From NCBI GenBank assembly GCA_937890735.1, contig CALACZ010000210.1, positions 1 through 21,629 of the forward strand: DNA of 21,629 nt. Direction: 5' to 3'. The DNA comes from an uncultured Bacillota bacterium. GTDB taxonomy: Bacteria > Bacillota > Clostridia > Oscillospirales > Oscillospiraceae. The notes under the pieces were generated by a model, which was not told where the DNA came from, ran no database searches, and saw nothing but the letters and a program-made list of their open reading frames with translations. The translations under genes and the position numbers were made by a program. This document shows, one piece after another, positions 7,474-15,191 of this stretch. Position 1 is the first letter of the stretch; each line of letters begins with the position of its first letter.

Positions 7474-8172
7474 TTACATCGTGAGAACGCCCGCGGCGAT
7501 GGCGTTGATGATCGCGTGCAGCGAGATCGCCGCCCAGATCGAGCCGGATTTTTCATACGCAAAGCACAAAGCCGCCGCCGCCGGAATATACGGCAGCGCA
7601 CTGAGCAGCACCGCGCCCGGCTCGTACAGCAGAAAATACTGCCAGGTGTGCATGAACACGAACACGAGGATGGACACGACGTAACCGAGCCACCGCGAGG
7701 CGTCGCGGATCGTGCCGAACACCAGCCCGCGCACGAGCGTCTCCTCAATGATCGGCGCGGCGAGGACGGTTGCGACGGTCATCACCGTGCCGCCGCTCGT
7801 GAGCAGATCGGACACCGTGTCGTTGTTGAACAGCGTCAGGCTGATGGAGAGCCGCTGCGCCGCCCAGTCGATGACGAACGTGCCGCCGTAGTGGATCGCC
7901 GCGCCCAGGATCAGCGCCTGCAAAAAGTCCCAGAAGCCGCCGCCGAAAAACGGCTGGCGCAGGAAGTTGTGGAAGATGATGAGCACCGCCGCGAGGTTCA
8001 CGGCAAAGTAGACGATGTTGACCGTCACGCCGTCCATCCCGAGCCGCAGCGCGTCGTTGAGCCACCCGAGCAGCACGCTCAGCCCCACCAGATACACCGG
8101 CAGCCAGCACCACCCCGCGATCTTCGCCGCCCGGCTCATTCCCGGCAATCGCGCCCGACTGCTCCGCGCCAT
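7474..8172 (-). CDS. CPBP-family intramembrane protease (Abi/CAAX-like)
   Basis: A 232-residue hydrophobic protein with about six or more membrane segments. The three CPBP motifs are present: EE at 143-144 with R148 (IIEETLVRGLVFG), H175 (FVFMHTWQY), and H219 with N223 (ISLHAIINAI). These proteins are glutamate-type intramembrane proteases related to Rce1; bacterial members often confer self-immunity to peptide toxins or process membrane proteins. The gene lies between mutS and mutL, probably in one transcript with mutL (15-base gap), though no function links it to repair. No bacteriocin precursor is seen nearby. Start at 8172, with AAAGGA upstream. Substrate unknown. Confidence 0.85.
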   Translation of the reverse strand: MARSSRARLPGMSRAAKIAGWCWLPVYLVGLSVLLGWLNDALRLGMDGVTVNIVYFAVNLAAVLIIFHNFLRQPFFGGGFWDFLQALILGAAIHYGGTFVIDWAAQRLSISLTLFNNDTVSDLLTSGGTVMTVATVLAAPIIEETLVRGLVFGTIRDASRWLGYVVSILVFVFMHTWQYFLLYEPGAVLLSALPYIPAAAALCFAYEKSGSIWAAISLHAIINAIAAGVLTM

Positions 8173-8214
8173 AGCGCCACGTCCTTTCTGTTTCTGAGTT
8201 GTCTCGTGATTCGC

Positions 8215-8285
8215 CGTAACGTAGGGGAGGGGCTTGCCCGCCTGTACATCCTGCCGGGAGGGGCAAGCCCCTCCCCTACGTTACG
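8215..8285. repeat. Long inverted repeat: two family-A elements head to head
   Basis: Perfect 25-bp arms (8215-8239 and 8261-8285) around a 21-base spacer. Each arm contains CGTAACGTAGGGGAGGGG. The right arm is part of an almost complete family-A element on the minus strand (8256-8287), which keeps its own small hairpin; the left copy diverges after GCTTGCCC. It fills the gap between the CPBP start and the mutS stop (8294). On the minus strand it could end or protect the mutS transcript, but no U-tract follows. Confidence 0.8.
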
Positions 8286-8293
8286 ACTAAAAT

Positions 8294-10897
8294 TTACAAC
8301 ATTTGCTTCAATTTATACAGCTCATTCATCGCCTCGATCGGCGTGAGGGTCTCCACGTTGATTGCTTCGAGCGCCTGTCTCAATCTCTGCGCGCCGAGGT
8401 CGATCATGCTGACCTGGTCGTCGTCCTCTTTCGCGCTCACGGGGGCTTGTCTGCCCGCGCCGCTTTCCAGCTCTTTGAGAATTTCCCGCGCGCGGGCGAC
8501 GACTTTATCGGGCAGACCCGCGAGCTTGGCGACCTCCACGCCGTAGCTGTCGTCCGCCGCGCCGGGGACGATGCGCCGCAGGAAGATCATGTCCCCCGCG
8601 CGCTTTTTGACGGCGATGTTGTAATTTTTCACGCCAACCAGCTCCTGCTCGATGGCGGACAGCTCGTGATAGTGCGTGGCAAAGAGCGTTTTCGCGCCCA
8701 GCTTTTTCGTGTCGGCGGCAAATTCCAGCACCGCCCGCGCGATCGCCATGCCGTCATAGGTGGACGTACCGCGCCCGATCTCGTCGAGAATGAGCAGCGA
8801 GTTCGGCGTGGCGTTTTTGAGAATATCCGCCACCTCCGACATCTCCACCATGAACGTGGACTGCCCCGAGGCAAGATCGTCCGACGCGCCGATGCGCGTA
8901 AAGACCTTGTCCACGATGCCGATGCGCGCCGACGCCGCCGGGACGAACGAGCCCATCTGCGCCAGAATGACGATGAGCGCCACCTGCCGCATATACGTCG
9001 ATTTGCCCGCCATGTTCGGACCTGTGATGATGGCGCAGCGCGCCGAGCGCGGACCGAGGGCGGTGTCGTTCGGCACAAACAAATTGTCCTTTAACACCTG
9101 CTCCACCACGGGGTGGCGTCCATCCTTAATTTCAATTTCACCCGACAGGTCGATCTGCGGGCGGCAGTAGCGGTTGTGTACGGCGACGCTGGCAAGGCTT
9201 CTGAGCACATCCAGCGCCGCGACGGCGCGCGCCGTGCGCTGCACACGCTCGGCAGCGTCGGCGACGGTCTGCCGGATCTGGCAGAACAGCTCATATTCCA
9301 GCGCCGTGATGCGGTCCTTCGCCGTGAGGATGCTCGTCTCCAGCTCCTTTAATTCCTGCGTGATGTAGCGCTCGCCGGTGGAGAGCGTCTGCTTGCGCAC
9401 ATAGCGGTCGGGCACGAGCTCGACCTGCCCCTTCGCAACTTCAATGTAATAGCCGAACACGCGGTTATAGCCCACGCGCAGGTTGCGGATGCCGGTCAGC
9501 TCCTTTTCGCGCGCCTCAATATCCGCCAGCGCCTGCTTGCCGCCGGACTGAATATCGCGCAGGCGGTCTGCCTCCTCGCTGTAGCCGGGGCGGATCATGC
9601 CGCCCTCGCGCAGCGTAAACGGCGGCTCGTCCACGATGGCGCGCAGGATGAGCGCCCGCAGGTCGGAAAGATCGTCCAGCTCGCCGAGCAGCACCTGCAA
9701 AAGCGAGGCCTGCGTGCCGTGCAGTAAGCTCCTGATCTGCGGCAGCGTCTCCGCGCCCGCCGCCAGGGAGACGAGATCGCGCGCGTTTGCCGTGCCGGTG
9801 GCGGTGCGGGACAGGACGCGCTCAAAGTCGGACACGCTGCGAAGCAAAACGCCCAGCTCCTCGCGGCAGTAGGTATCCTTCACCAGCTCCTCCACCGCGC
9901 CGAGGCGCTTTTCGATCTGCGCCGGAGAAAGCAGCGGGCGCTCCATCCAGTTTCGCAGGAGTCTGCCGCCCATGGCGGTTTTCGTGCGGTCGAGCACCCA
10001 CAGAAGGCTGCCGCGCTTTTCCTGCGAGCGGAGCGTCTGCGTGAGTTCCAAGTTCCGCCGCGCCGTGAGATCCAGCCCCATAAACTTGCCGGACATATAA
10101 AATTCCAGCGCCCGCACCTGCGGCAGGTCGTTTTTTTGCAGCCGCCGGAGCTGCCGCAAAAGCGCCCCCACCGCGCGCACGGCGCAGGGGTAGTCGGTCA
10201 TGCCGAGCGTTTCGGGTGTCTGCCCGAGCTGCACGCGCAGCGCCGCGTGCGCCATGTCTATATCAAACTGATCGTCTGCCGCGGTGTCCACGCAGCAGCG
10301 CAGCCGCTCGCGCAGGGTGGTTTTGAGCAGCTGGGCTCGCAGCGCGTCGCCGCCCAGCAGCACCTCCGCCGGGGAAAACGCGCCCAGCTCGCTGCAAACC
10401 GCCTCTTCGGCAGTCGCCCCGTCAAAGCACGTTGCGCAGAGCGCGCCGGTGGAAATATCGCAGAAGCTCACGCCAAACGAGCCGTTTTCGGCAAAAACGC
10501 AGGCGTAATAGTTGTTTTTGGATTCCTCAAGCATGGAGCTCTCCGTCACCGCGCCGGGCGTGACCAGCCGCGTGACCTCGCGCTTTACAAGCCCCTTGGC
10601 GAGCGCCGGATCTTCCATCTGGTCGCAGATGGCGACCTTGTAGCCGCGCGCGATGAGCCGCGCGATGTACGCCTCCGACGAGTGGTACGGCACGCCGCAC
10701 ATCGGAACGCGCGTTTCATCGTCCTTGTCCTTGCTGCGGTCGCGGGTGGTGAGCGTCAGGTCGAGCTCGCGGGAGGCGGTGCGGGCGTCCTCGTCGAACA
10801 TCTCGTAAAAATCGCCCAGCCGGAAAAAGAGGATGCAGTCCGGGTTCTGTTCCTTGATCTGCCGGTACTGCCGCATCATCGGCGTCAATTCCGCCAT
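8294..10897 (-). CDS. mutS: MutS, DNA mismatch-recognition ATPase
   Basis: An 867-residue protein of full MutS1 length. The mismatch-reading Phe-x-Glu is F30-x-E32 in RLGDFYEMFDEDA. The connector, lever (LDLTARRNLELTQTLR) and clamp regions follow. The ABC-type ATPase has Walker A GPNMAGKSTYMRQ near residue 626, then Walker B and signature regions (STFMVEMSEVADIL, SLLILDEIGRGTSTYDG, TLFATHYHEL). The C-terminal end LYKLKQML is the usual one. It binds mismatches and small loops and recruits MutL. The ATG follows AGGAGG. A 375-base repeat-filled gap separates it from miaB, so co-transcription with miaB is uncertain. Confidence 0.98.
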   Translation of the reverse strand: MAELTPMMRQYRQIKEQNPDCILFFRLGDFYEMFDEDARTASRELDLTLTTRDRSKDKDDETRVPMCGVPYHSSEAYIARLIARGYKVAICDQMEDPALAKGLVKREVTRLVTPGAVTESSMLEESKNNYYACVFAENGSFGVSFCDISTGALCATCFDGATAEEAVCSELGAFSPAEVLLGGDALRAQLLKTTLRERLRCCVDTAADDQFDIDMAHAALRVQLGQTPETLGMTDYPCAVRAVGALLRQLRRLQKNDLPQVRALEFYMSGKFMGLDLTARRNLELTQTLRSQEKRGSLLWVLDRTKTAMGGRLLRNWMERPLLSPAQIEKRLGAVEELVKDTYCREELGVLLRSVSDFERVLSRTATGTANARDLVSLAAGAETLPQIRSLLHGTQASLLQVLLGELDDLSDLRALILRAIVDEPPFTLREGGMIRPGYSEEADRLRDIQSGGKQALADIEAREKELTGIRNLRVGYNRVFGYYIEVAKGQVELVPDRYVRKQTLSTGERYITQELKELETSILTAKDRITALEYELFCQIRQTVADAAERVQRTARAVAALDVLRSLASVAVHNRYCRPQIDLSGEIEIKDGRHPVVEQVLKDNLFVPNDTALGPRSARCAIITGPNMAGKSTYMRQVALIVILAQMGSFVPAASARIGIVDKVFTRIGASDDLASGQSTFMVEMSEVADILKNATPNSLLILDEIGRGTSTYDGMAIARAVLEFAADTKKLGAKTLFATHYHELSAIEQELVGVKNYNIAVKKRAGDMIFLRRIVPGAADDSYGVEVAKLAGLPDKVVARAREILKELESGAGRQAPVSAKEDDDQVSMIDLGAQRLRQALEAINVETLTPIEAMNELYKLKQML

Positions 10898-10932
10898 GCT
10901 CTCGCCTCCTGTTCGTTAGATAAAAGTAATGA

Positions 10933-10968
10933 TTTCGTCGTAATGTAAGGGAGGGGCTTGCCCCTCCC
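10933..10968 (+). repeat. GC-rich palindromic repeat, family A, copy 3
   Basis: 36-base relative of the element at 5050-5085, with 9-bp hairpin arms (10949-10957 with 10960-10968). It sits 35 bases upstream of the mutS start codon, so it would be in the 5' leader of any transcript arriving from miaB. Confidence 0.7.
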
Positions 10969-11023
10969 GCCGGTAAGTACCGCCATTCTTTTTTGACAGT
11001 GCCGATTTGCGGAAGTCCAAATG

Positions 11024-11080
11024 GCTTCCCCTTGGGGGGAAGCTGTCGGCGAAGCCGACTGATGAGGGGAAGGGTTCTTG
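11024..11080 (-). repeat. Double-hairpin repeat, family G, inverted copy
   Basis: Hairpins GCTTCCCC/GGGGAAGC (11024-11031 with 11036-11043) and GTCGGC-GAA-GCCGAC (11045-11059), then GATGAGGGGAAGGG. In reverse complement the order, the CCCTTCCCCTCATC lead and the apex TTC match the family copies at 5465 and 11125. Confidence 0.6.
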
Positions 11081-11124
11081 TTTCTGAGCTGCATCGCGTT
11101 TTTTGAGTCGAAACGTAGCAGCAT

Positions 11125-11185
11125 CTCAAAACGTACCACCCTTCTCCTCATCCGGCGCTTCGCGCCACCTTCCCCCGGGGGAAGG
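11125..11185 (+). repeat. Double-hairpin repeat, family G, second copy of the 51-bp match
   Basis: 11125-11175 is identical to 5465-5515. The second hairpin ends in an 18-bp perfect palindrome (11168-11185) that differs from the 5.66-kb distant copy while staying self-complementary. It occupies the mutS-miaB gap (10898-11272), in which I see no gene. Confidence 0.75.
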
Positions 11186-11222
11186 CATGGGTGCGCGCCA
11201 CGCTGGCAGATTTGCAGAAGTT

Positions 11223-11251
11223 CCTTGGCTCTCCCAAAGGGAGAGCCAAGG
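11223..11251 (-). terminator. Hairpin just downstream of miaB, terminator-like
   Basis: Perfect 13-bp stem (11223-11235 with 11239-11251) with a 3-base loop, 22 bases past the miaB stop on the minus strand. No run of T follows, so it may be an RNA-stabilising hairpin or another repeat rather than a true intrinsic terminator. Confidence 0.4.
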
Positions 11252-11272
11252 GTGCGGACCGCCCCTTTTCGT

Positions 11273-12679
11273 TTACTCCGCCATTTCCCCCGTCAGGCTC
11301 CAGGTCGTGCAGCCGGTGATCTTTGCCTCGGCGAAGCTGCCGATCAGGCTGTCGTCGCCCGGCAGCCGCACCAGCCGTCCACCCTCGGTGCGGGCGGTCA
11401 GGACGTCGCCGTCGCGCCCGTCGATCAGGACGCGCATCGTTTTTCCGACATACGCGGCATGAATTTCCTGCGAAATGCGGTTCTGCACCTCGCACAGGCG
11501 GTCAAAGCGGCGGTTTTTCTCCTCTTTGGGCGTGGAATCGTCCATTTTGGCAGCGGGCGTGCCGCCGCGCGGGGAGAAGATGAACGTAAACAGTGCGTCG
11601 TAGCGCACGCGCTCGATGAGCTTGATGGTGTCCTCAAATTCTTCCTCCGTCTCGCCCGGGAAGCCGACGATCACGTCGCTCGTGAGGACCAGATCCGGCA
11701 TGACGGACTTCGCGTAATCCACCAGCGCCAGATACTGCGCGGAGTCGTAGTGGCGGTTCATCGCCTTCAGCACCCGGTCGTTTCCCGACTGGAACGGCAG
11801 ATGGAGCTGCTTTGCGATGCGCGGATGCGCCGCCATCGTGTCAAAGAGCTTTTTGCCGGCGTCCTTCGGGTGGCTCGTCATAAAGCGCAGCCAGTAATCG
11901 CCCGGAATTTCGGCAAGCTCGGCAAGCAGATCGGAAAAATCGACGCCGCAATCCAAATCTTTTCCGTAGGAATTGACGTTCTGCCCCAGCAGCGTGATGT
12001 CCTTATACCCCGCCGCCACCAGCGCGCGGACCTCCTCGGCGATCTTCTCCGGGCGGCGCGAGCGCTCGCGCCCGCGCACATACGGCACGATGCAGTACGA
12101 GCAGAAATTGTTGCACCCGTACATGATCGACACCCACGCCTTGAGCGAGTTGCCGCGTACCACGGGCAGCTCCTCGCAGATCGTCCCGGCGGAGTCCTCG
12201 GTCGCAAACACGCGCCCGTTTTTTGTCAGCACTGTGTGCAGCAGCTCCGGGAAACGCCAGAGCTGGTGGGGGTTAAACACGCCGTCCACATGGCGGTAGC
12301 TGGTTTTGATGCGCTGGGCGACCGCGGGCTGACCCATCATGCAGCCGCAGAGGAAAATTTTCTGTTCCGGGTGGCGGCGCTTGGTGTGTACGAGCGCGCC
12401 GACGTTGCCGTACACGCGATCCTCCGCGTGCTCGCGCACGGCGCAGGTGTTGATGACGATGCAGTCCGCGCCCTCTTCGGTGTCGCTCATGGCGTAGCCC
12501 GCCGCACGGAGAAGCCCGCGGATGCGTTCGGAGTCCGCCTCATTCTGCTGGCAGCCGTAGGTATCCACAAACGCCAGCGGCGTGCGGCAGCGCGCGCGCC
12601 AGTATTCCGCGATGCGCGCGCAGAATCGCTCCTGCTCCGCCCGCGCCTCCGCCGTGATCTCAGTGGTCTTGCGTTCCAA
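11273..12679 (-). CDS. miaB: MiaB, tRNA-2-methylthio-N6-dimethylallyladenosine synthase
   Basis: A 468-residue protein from a TTG start at 12677-12679. The N-terminal cluster-binding domain has its cysteines in VDTYGCQQNEAD, VINTCAVREHAE and FLCGCMMGQ. The radical-SAM motif is GCNNFCSYCIVPYVRGRERSR (CxxxCxxC). A C-terminal TRAM domain follows (GKTMRVLIDGR to the end). It methylthiolates i6A37 made by MiaA. GGAGG at 12687-12691 stands 7 bases before the TTG. An ATG at 12751 also gives an open frame, but the promoter (12719-12747) lies inside that extension, so the TTG is preferred. It is transcribed divergently from murI. Confidence 0.95.
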   Translation of the reverse strand: MERKTTEITAEARAEQERFCARIAEYWRARCRTPLAFVDTYGCQQNEADSERIRGLLRAAGYAMSDTEEGADCIVINTCAVREHAEDRVYGNVGALVHTKRRHPEQKIFLCGCMMGQPAVAQRIKTSYRHVDGVFNPHQLWRFPELLHTVLTKNGRVFATEDSAGTICEELPVVRGNSLKAWVSIMYGCNNFCSYCIVPYVRGRERSRRPEKIAEEVRALVAAGYKDITLLGQNVNSYGKDLDCGVDFSDLLAELAEIPGDYWLRFMTSHPKDAGKKLFDTMAAHPRIAKQLHLPFQSGNDRVLKAMNRHYDSAQYLALVDYAKSVMPDLVLTSDVIVGFPGETEEEFEDTIKLIERVRYDALFTFIFSPRGGTPAAKMDDSTPKEEKNRRFDRLCEVQNRISQEIHAAYVGKTMRVLIDGRDGDVLTARTEGGRLVRLPGDDSLIGSFAEAKITGCTTWSLTGEMAE

Positions 12680-12718
12680 GGTCGTACCTCCGATCAAAAA
12701 AGTGCCTTTAAGAGTATC

Positions 12719-12747
12719 AGTATAGCAGAAAGCAAGCAATTTTTCAA
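12719..12747 (-). promoter_or_regulatory. Sigma-A type promoter of miaB
   Basis: Minus-strand -35 TTGAAA (12742-12747), 17-base spacer, -10 TATACT (12719-12724). Expected transcription start near 12712, giving a leader of about 33 bases with GGAGG before the TTG start. Confidence 0.8.
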
Positions 12748-12820
12748 TCATCGGGAGGAGGGTTTTTCGACATAAGGTGTAGGACTGCGATGGGAAGTCC
12801 CGCTCGGGCTGCGTTCCGAC

Positions 12821-12849
12821 TAGACGCGCGGTTTCAGGCGTGGTATAAT
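12821..12849 (+). promoter_or_regulatory. Promoter of murI, extended -10
   Basis: -35 TAGACG (12821-12826), 17-base spacer, -10 TATAAT (12844-12849) preceded by TGG, an extended -10. It is divergent from the miaB promoter, with about 70 bases between the two -35 boxes. Confidence 0.75.
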
Positions 12850-12876
12850 AGGTAAAAATCCGGGAGGTGCTGCGGG

Positions 12877-13659
12877 ATGGAGCGGTCTAAACTGCCTGTT
12901 TTGTTTTTTGACTCCGGCGTGGGCGGGATCAGCATTCTGCGCCGCAGCGTGGGGCTGCTGCCGTGCGAGGACTACCTCTATTTCGGCGACTCGCTCCATG
13001 CGCCTTACGGCGTGCGGCCGCTCGCCGAGGTGCGCGAGCTTTGCCTCGATGCGCTCGAGCCGCGCATCGCGCGCGGGGTGAAGGCGCTGGTCGTGGCGTG
13101 CAACACGGCGACGTCCGCCGCCATTGGAGCGCTGCGCGAGCGCCATCCCGACCTCATCGTCATCGGCACTGAGCCCGCGATCAAGCCTGCGGTGGAGCGG
13201 CACGAGGGTGGGCGCATCCTCGTGATGGCAACGCCGATGACGCTGAAGGAAGAAAAATTTCTGGCGCTTCAGGCGCAGTACAGCCCGCGCGCGGAGATCA
13301 TCCCGCTGCCGTGTCCGGGGCTGATGGAGTTTGTGGAGCAGGGCGTCACGTCCGGCGGCGCGGTGGAGGGCTATCTTCTTGACAAGCTCGAGCCGTACCG
13401 CAACATCCCGGTGGACGCAATCGTACTTGGCTGCACGCATTATCCGTTCCTCGCGGGCGCGATCCGGCGCATCGCGGGGCGGCACGTTGAGATCATCGAC
13501 GGCGCGGGCGGCGTGGCGCAGCAGCTTCGCAGCAGGCTCGCGGCGGAGGGCTTGCTGTCCGCGCGCACCGAGCCGGGGCGGGTAGAATTTGAAAACTCGC
13601 TCGATCAGCCGGAAATTCTGGAATTTTGCCGGACGCTGTTATGCGCGCCGGAGGAATAG
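12877..13659 (+). CDS. murI: Glutamate racemase
   Basis: A 260-residue protein. LFFDSGVGGISIL has D12 and S13; the two catalytic cysteines are C75 (VVACNTATSAA) and C186 (VLGCTHYPFL). GDSLHAPYG is the family GDxxxxPYG segment. It interconverts L- and D-glutamate to supply D-Glu for peptidoglycan. The full-length ATG is 9 bases after GGGAGG (12862-12867). Downstream, a 60-base gap leads to the aldehyde dehydrogenase, with no terminator between, so the two may share a transcript. Aspartate racemases share the cysteine motifs, but the sequence around them fits MurI. Confidence 0.96.
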   Translation: MERSKLPVLFFDSGVGGISILRRSVGLLPCEDYLYFGDSLHAPYGVRPLAEVRELCLDALEPRIARGVKALVVACNTATSAAIGALRERHPDLIVIGTEPAIKPAVERHEGGRILVMATPMTLKEEKFLALQAQYSPRAEIIPLPCPGLMEFVEQGVTSGGAVEGYLLDKLEPYRNIPVDAIVLGCTHYPFLAGAIRRIAGRHVEIIDGAGGVAQQLRSRLAAEGLLSARTEPGRVEFENSLDQPEILEFCRTLLCAPEE

Positions 13660-13719
13660 GGGACTTTGCCGCATCCGGGCATCCGGCTGCGGCGATTTTT
13701 CATGGAAAGGGGAAGGTTT

Positions 13720-15084
13720 ATGGAAATTTCCGAACTTTTGGAGAAGCAGCGTGCGTGTTACGGGAGCGGCAGGACGCGCTCCGTGCCCTACCGCATGGCG
13801 GCGCTGCGGCGGCTGTATGACACGGTGCAGGCGCAGACGCCGGAGCTGGAGGCGGCGATGCTCGCGGACTTCGGCAAGCCCGCCGCGGAGACGTACATGA
13901 CCGAGATCGGGCTGGTGCTCACGGAGATCCGCGACCAGCTGCGCCATGTGCGCCGGTGGTCGCGCGTGCGGCGCGTGCCCACGCCGCTGATGCATTTCCC
14001 GGCGAGCAGCTATATTTCGTCCGAGCCGTATGGCGTGGTGCTCATCATGGCGCCGTGGAATTACCCCATCCAGCTCTGCCTCGCGCCGCTGGCGGGGGCG
14101 ATCGCGGCGGGCAACTGCGCCATCGTGAAGCCGTCCGCCTACGCGCCGCACGCCAGCCGCGCCATCCGCACGGTGATCGAGGCGGCGTTCCCGGCGGAGC
14201 ACGCCGCCGTCATCGAGGGCGGGCGCGCCGAAAATCAGGCGCTGCTGCACGAGCGGTTCGACTATATTTTCTTCACCGGCTCGTCCGCCGTGGGAAAGCT
14301 CGTCATGCAGGCGGCGGCGGAGCATCTGACGCCGGTGTCTTTGGAGCTGGGCGGCAAGAGCCCCGTGATCGTGGACGACACGGCGGACATTCGCGTCGCC
14401 GCGCGGCGCGTGGCGTTCGGCAAGGTGACGAACGCCGGGCAGACGTGCGTTGCGCCGGACTACGCATTCGTGCGCGAGCCGGTTTTGGAGCAGTTTTTGA
14501 CAGAATATCGCCGCGCGCTGGCGGAATTTTTCCCGGGCGGCGACCTGTCGCAGCTGCCGGCGATCGTGAATGAGCGCCACTTTGCGCGCCTGCGCGGGCT
14601 GCTGGAGGGACAAAAGATCGTCATCGGCGGCGGCTGCGACGAACAGACGCGGCGCATCGAGCCGACGGTTATTTGCCCCGCCGACCCGGCGAGCGCCGTG
14701 ATGCAGGAGGAAATTTTCGGTCCGATCCTGCCGGTCATCCCGTACACGCACATCCGCGAGTGCATTTCGTATATCAATGCGCACGAAAAGCCGCTGGCGC
14801 TGTATCTGTTCACGCGCGACTGCGCCATCCGCCAGCGCGTGCTGGCGACGTGCTCGTTTGGCGGCGGGTGCATGAACGACACGCTCGTGCATCTGTCGAA
14901 TCCGCACCTGCCGTTCGGCGGCGTGGGCGCGTCCGGCATGGGCAGCTATCACGGCAAAAAGAGCTTTGACACGTTCACGCACGAGCGCAGCATCCTGCAA
15001 AAATCGCCGTCGGTGGACATCCGCCTGCGCTATCAGCCGTACACCGAGGGCAAAGCGCGCGCGTATCGATTCTTCTTGCGGTGA
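13720..15084 (+). CDS. Aldehyde dehydrogenase, class 3-like
   Basis: A 454-residue protein, the short length of class 3/YwdH-type enzymes that lack the N-terminal extension of class 1/2. Active-site parts: N114 (MAPWNYP), nucleotide-site FFTGSSAVGK (185-193), general base E209 (LELGGKSP), nucleophile C243 (NAGQTCVAPDY), EEIFGPILPV and the C-terminal PFGGVGASGMGSYHG. It oxidises aldehydes to acids with NAD(P); the class typically takes medium or long aliphatic and aromatic aldehydes, but the substrate here is unknown. The ATG at 13720 follows AAGGGGAAGG; an in-frame ATG at 13666 precedes this site and adds non-conserved residues. Confidence 0.93.
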   Translation: MEISELLEKQRACYGSGRTRSVPYRMAALRRLYDTVQAQTPELEAAMLADFGKPAAETYMTEIGLVLTEIRDQLRHVRRWSRVRRVPTPLMHFPASSYISSEPYGVVLIMAPWNYPIQLCLAPLAGAIAAGNCAIVKPSAYAPHASRAIRTVIEAAFPAEHAAVIEGGRAENQALLHERFDYIFFTGSSAVGKLVMQAAAEHLTPVSLELGGKSPVIVDDTADIRVAARRVAFGKVTNAGQTCVAPDYAFVREPVLEQFLTEYRRALAEFFPGGDLSQLPAIVNERHFARLRGLLEGQKIVIGGGCDEQTRRIEPTVICPADPASAVMQEEIFGPILPVIPYTHIRECISYINAHEKPLALYLFTRDCAIRQRVLATCSFGGGCMNDTLVHLSNPHLPFGGVGASGMGSYHGKKSFDTFTHERSILQKSPSVDIRLRYQPYTEGKARAYRFFLR

Positions 15085-15085
15085 G

Positions 15086-15124
15086 ATTTTTCGGCAAAAC
15101 GCCGAAAAATTGTATTTTTTTATT
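15086..15124 (+). terminator. Intrinsic terminator after the aldehyde dehydrogenase gene
   Basis: 10-bp stem (15086-15095 with 15101-15110), loop AAAAC, then TGTATTTTTTT. The stem starts 2 bases after the stop codon. Confidence 0.85.
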
Positions 15125-15130
15125 TTCTGC

Positions 15131-15160
15131 TTACCTTTTCCTGAAAATCCGTGTTATAAT
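15131..15160 (+). promoter_or_regulatory. Promoter of the CarD-like gene
   Basis: -10 TATAAT (15155-15160) preceded by TGT (extended -10), with a weak -35 TTACCT (15131-15136) at 18 bases. It lies directly after the terminator, so the carD-like gene is an independent unit. Confidence 0.7.
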
Positions 15161-15191
15161 GTTAAAAAAGATAGATGGGGAGGGCAAGCGT

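Noticed and set aside
7084..8346. 420-residue open frame on + opposite mutL and the CPBP gene
   Set aside because: Crosses two real genes and the inverted repeat; Arg/His-rich with no recognisable fold.
11078..12775. 565-residue open frame on + opposite miaB
   Set aside because: Arg/His-rich, low-complexity translation antisense to a clearly conserved gene; in GC-rich DNA such frames stay open by chance.
13639..15000. 453-residue open frame on minus opposite the aldehyde dehydrogenase gene
   Set aside because: Antisense of a conserved enzyme with intact active-site motifs; composition typical of a shadow frame.
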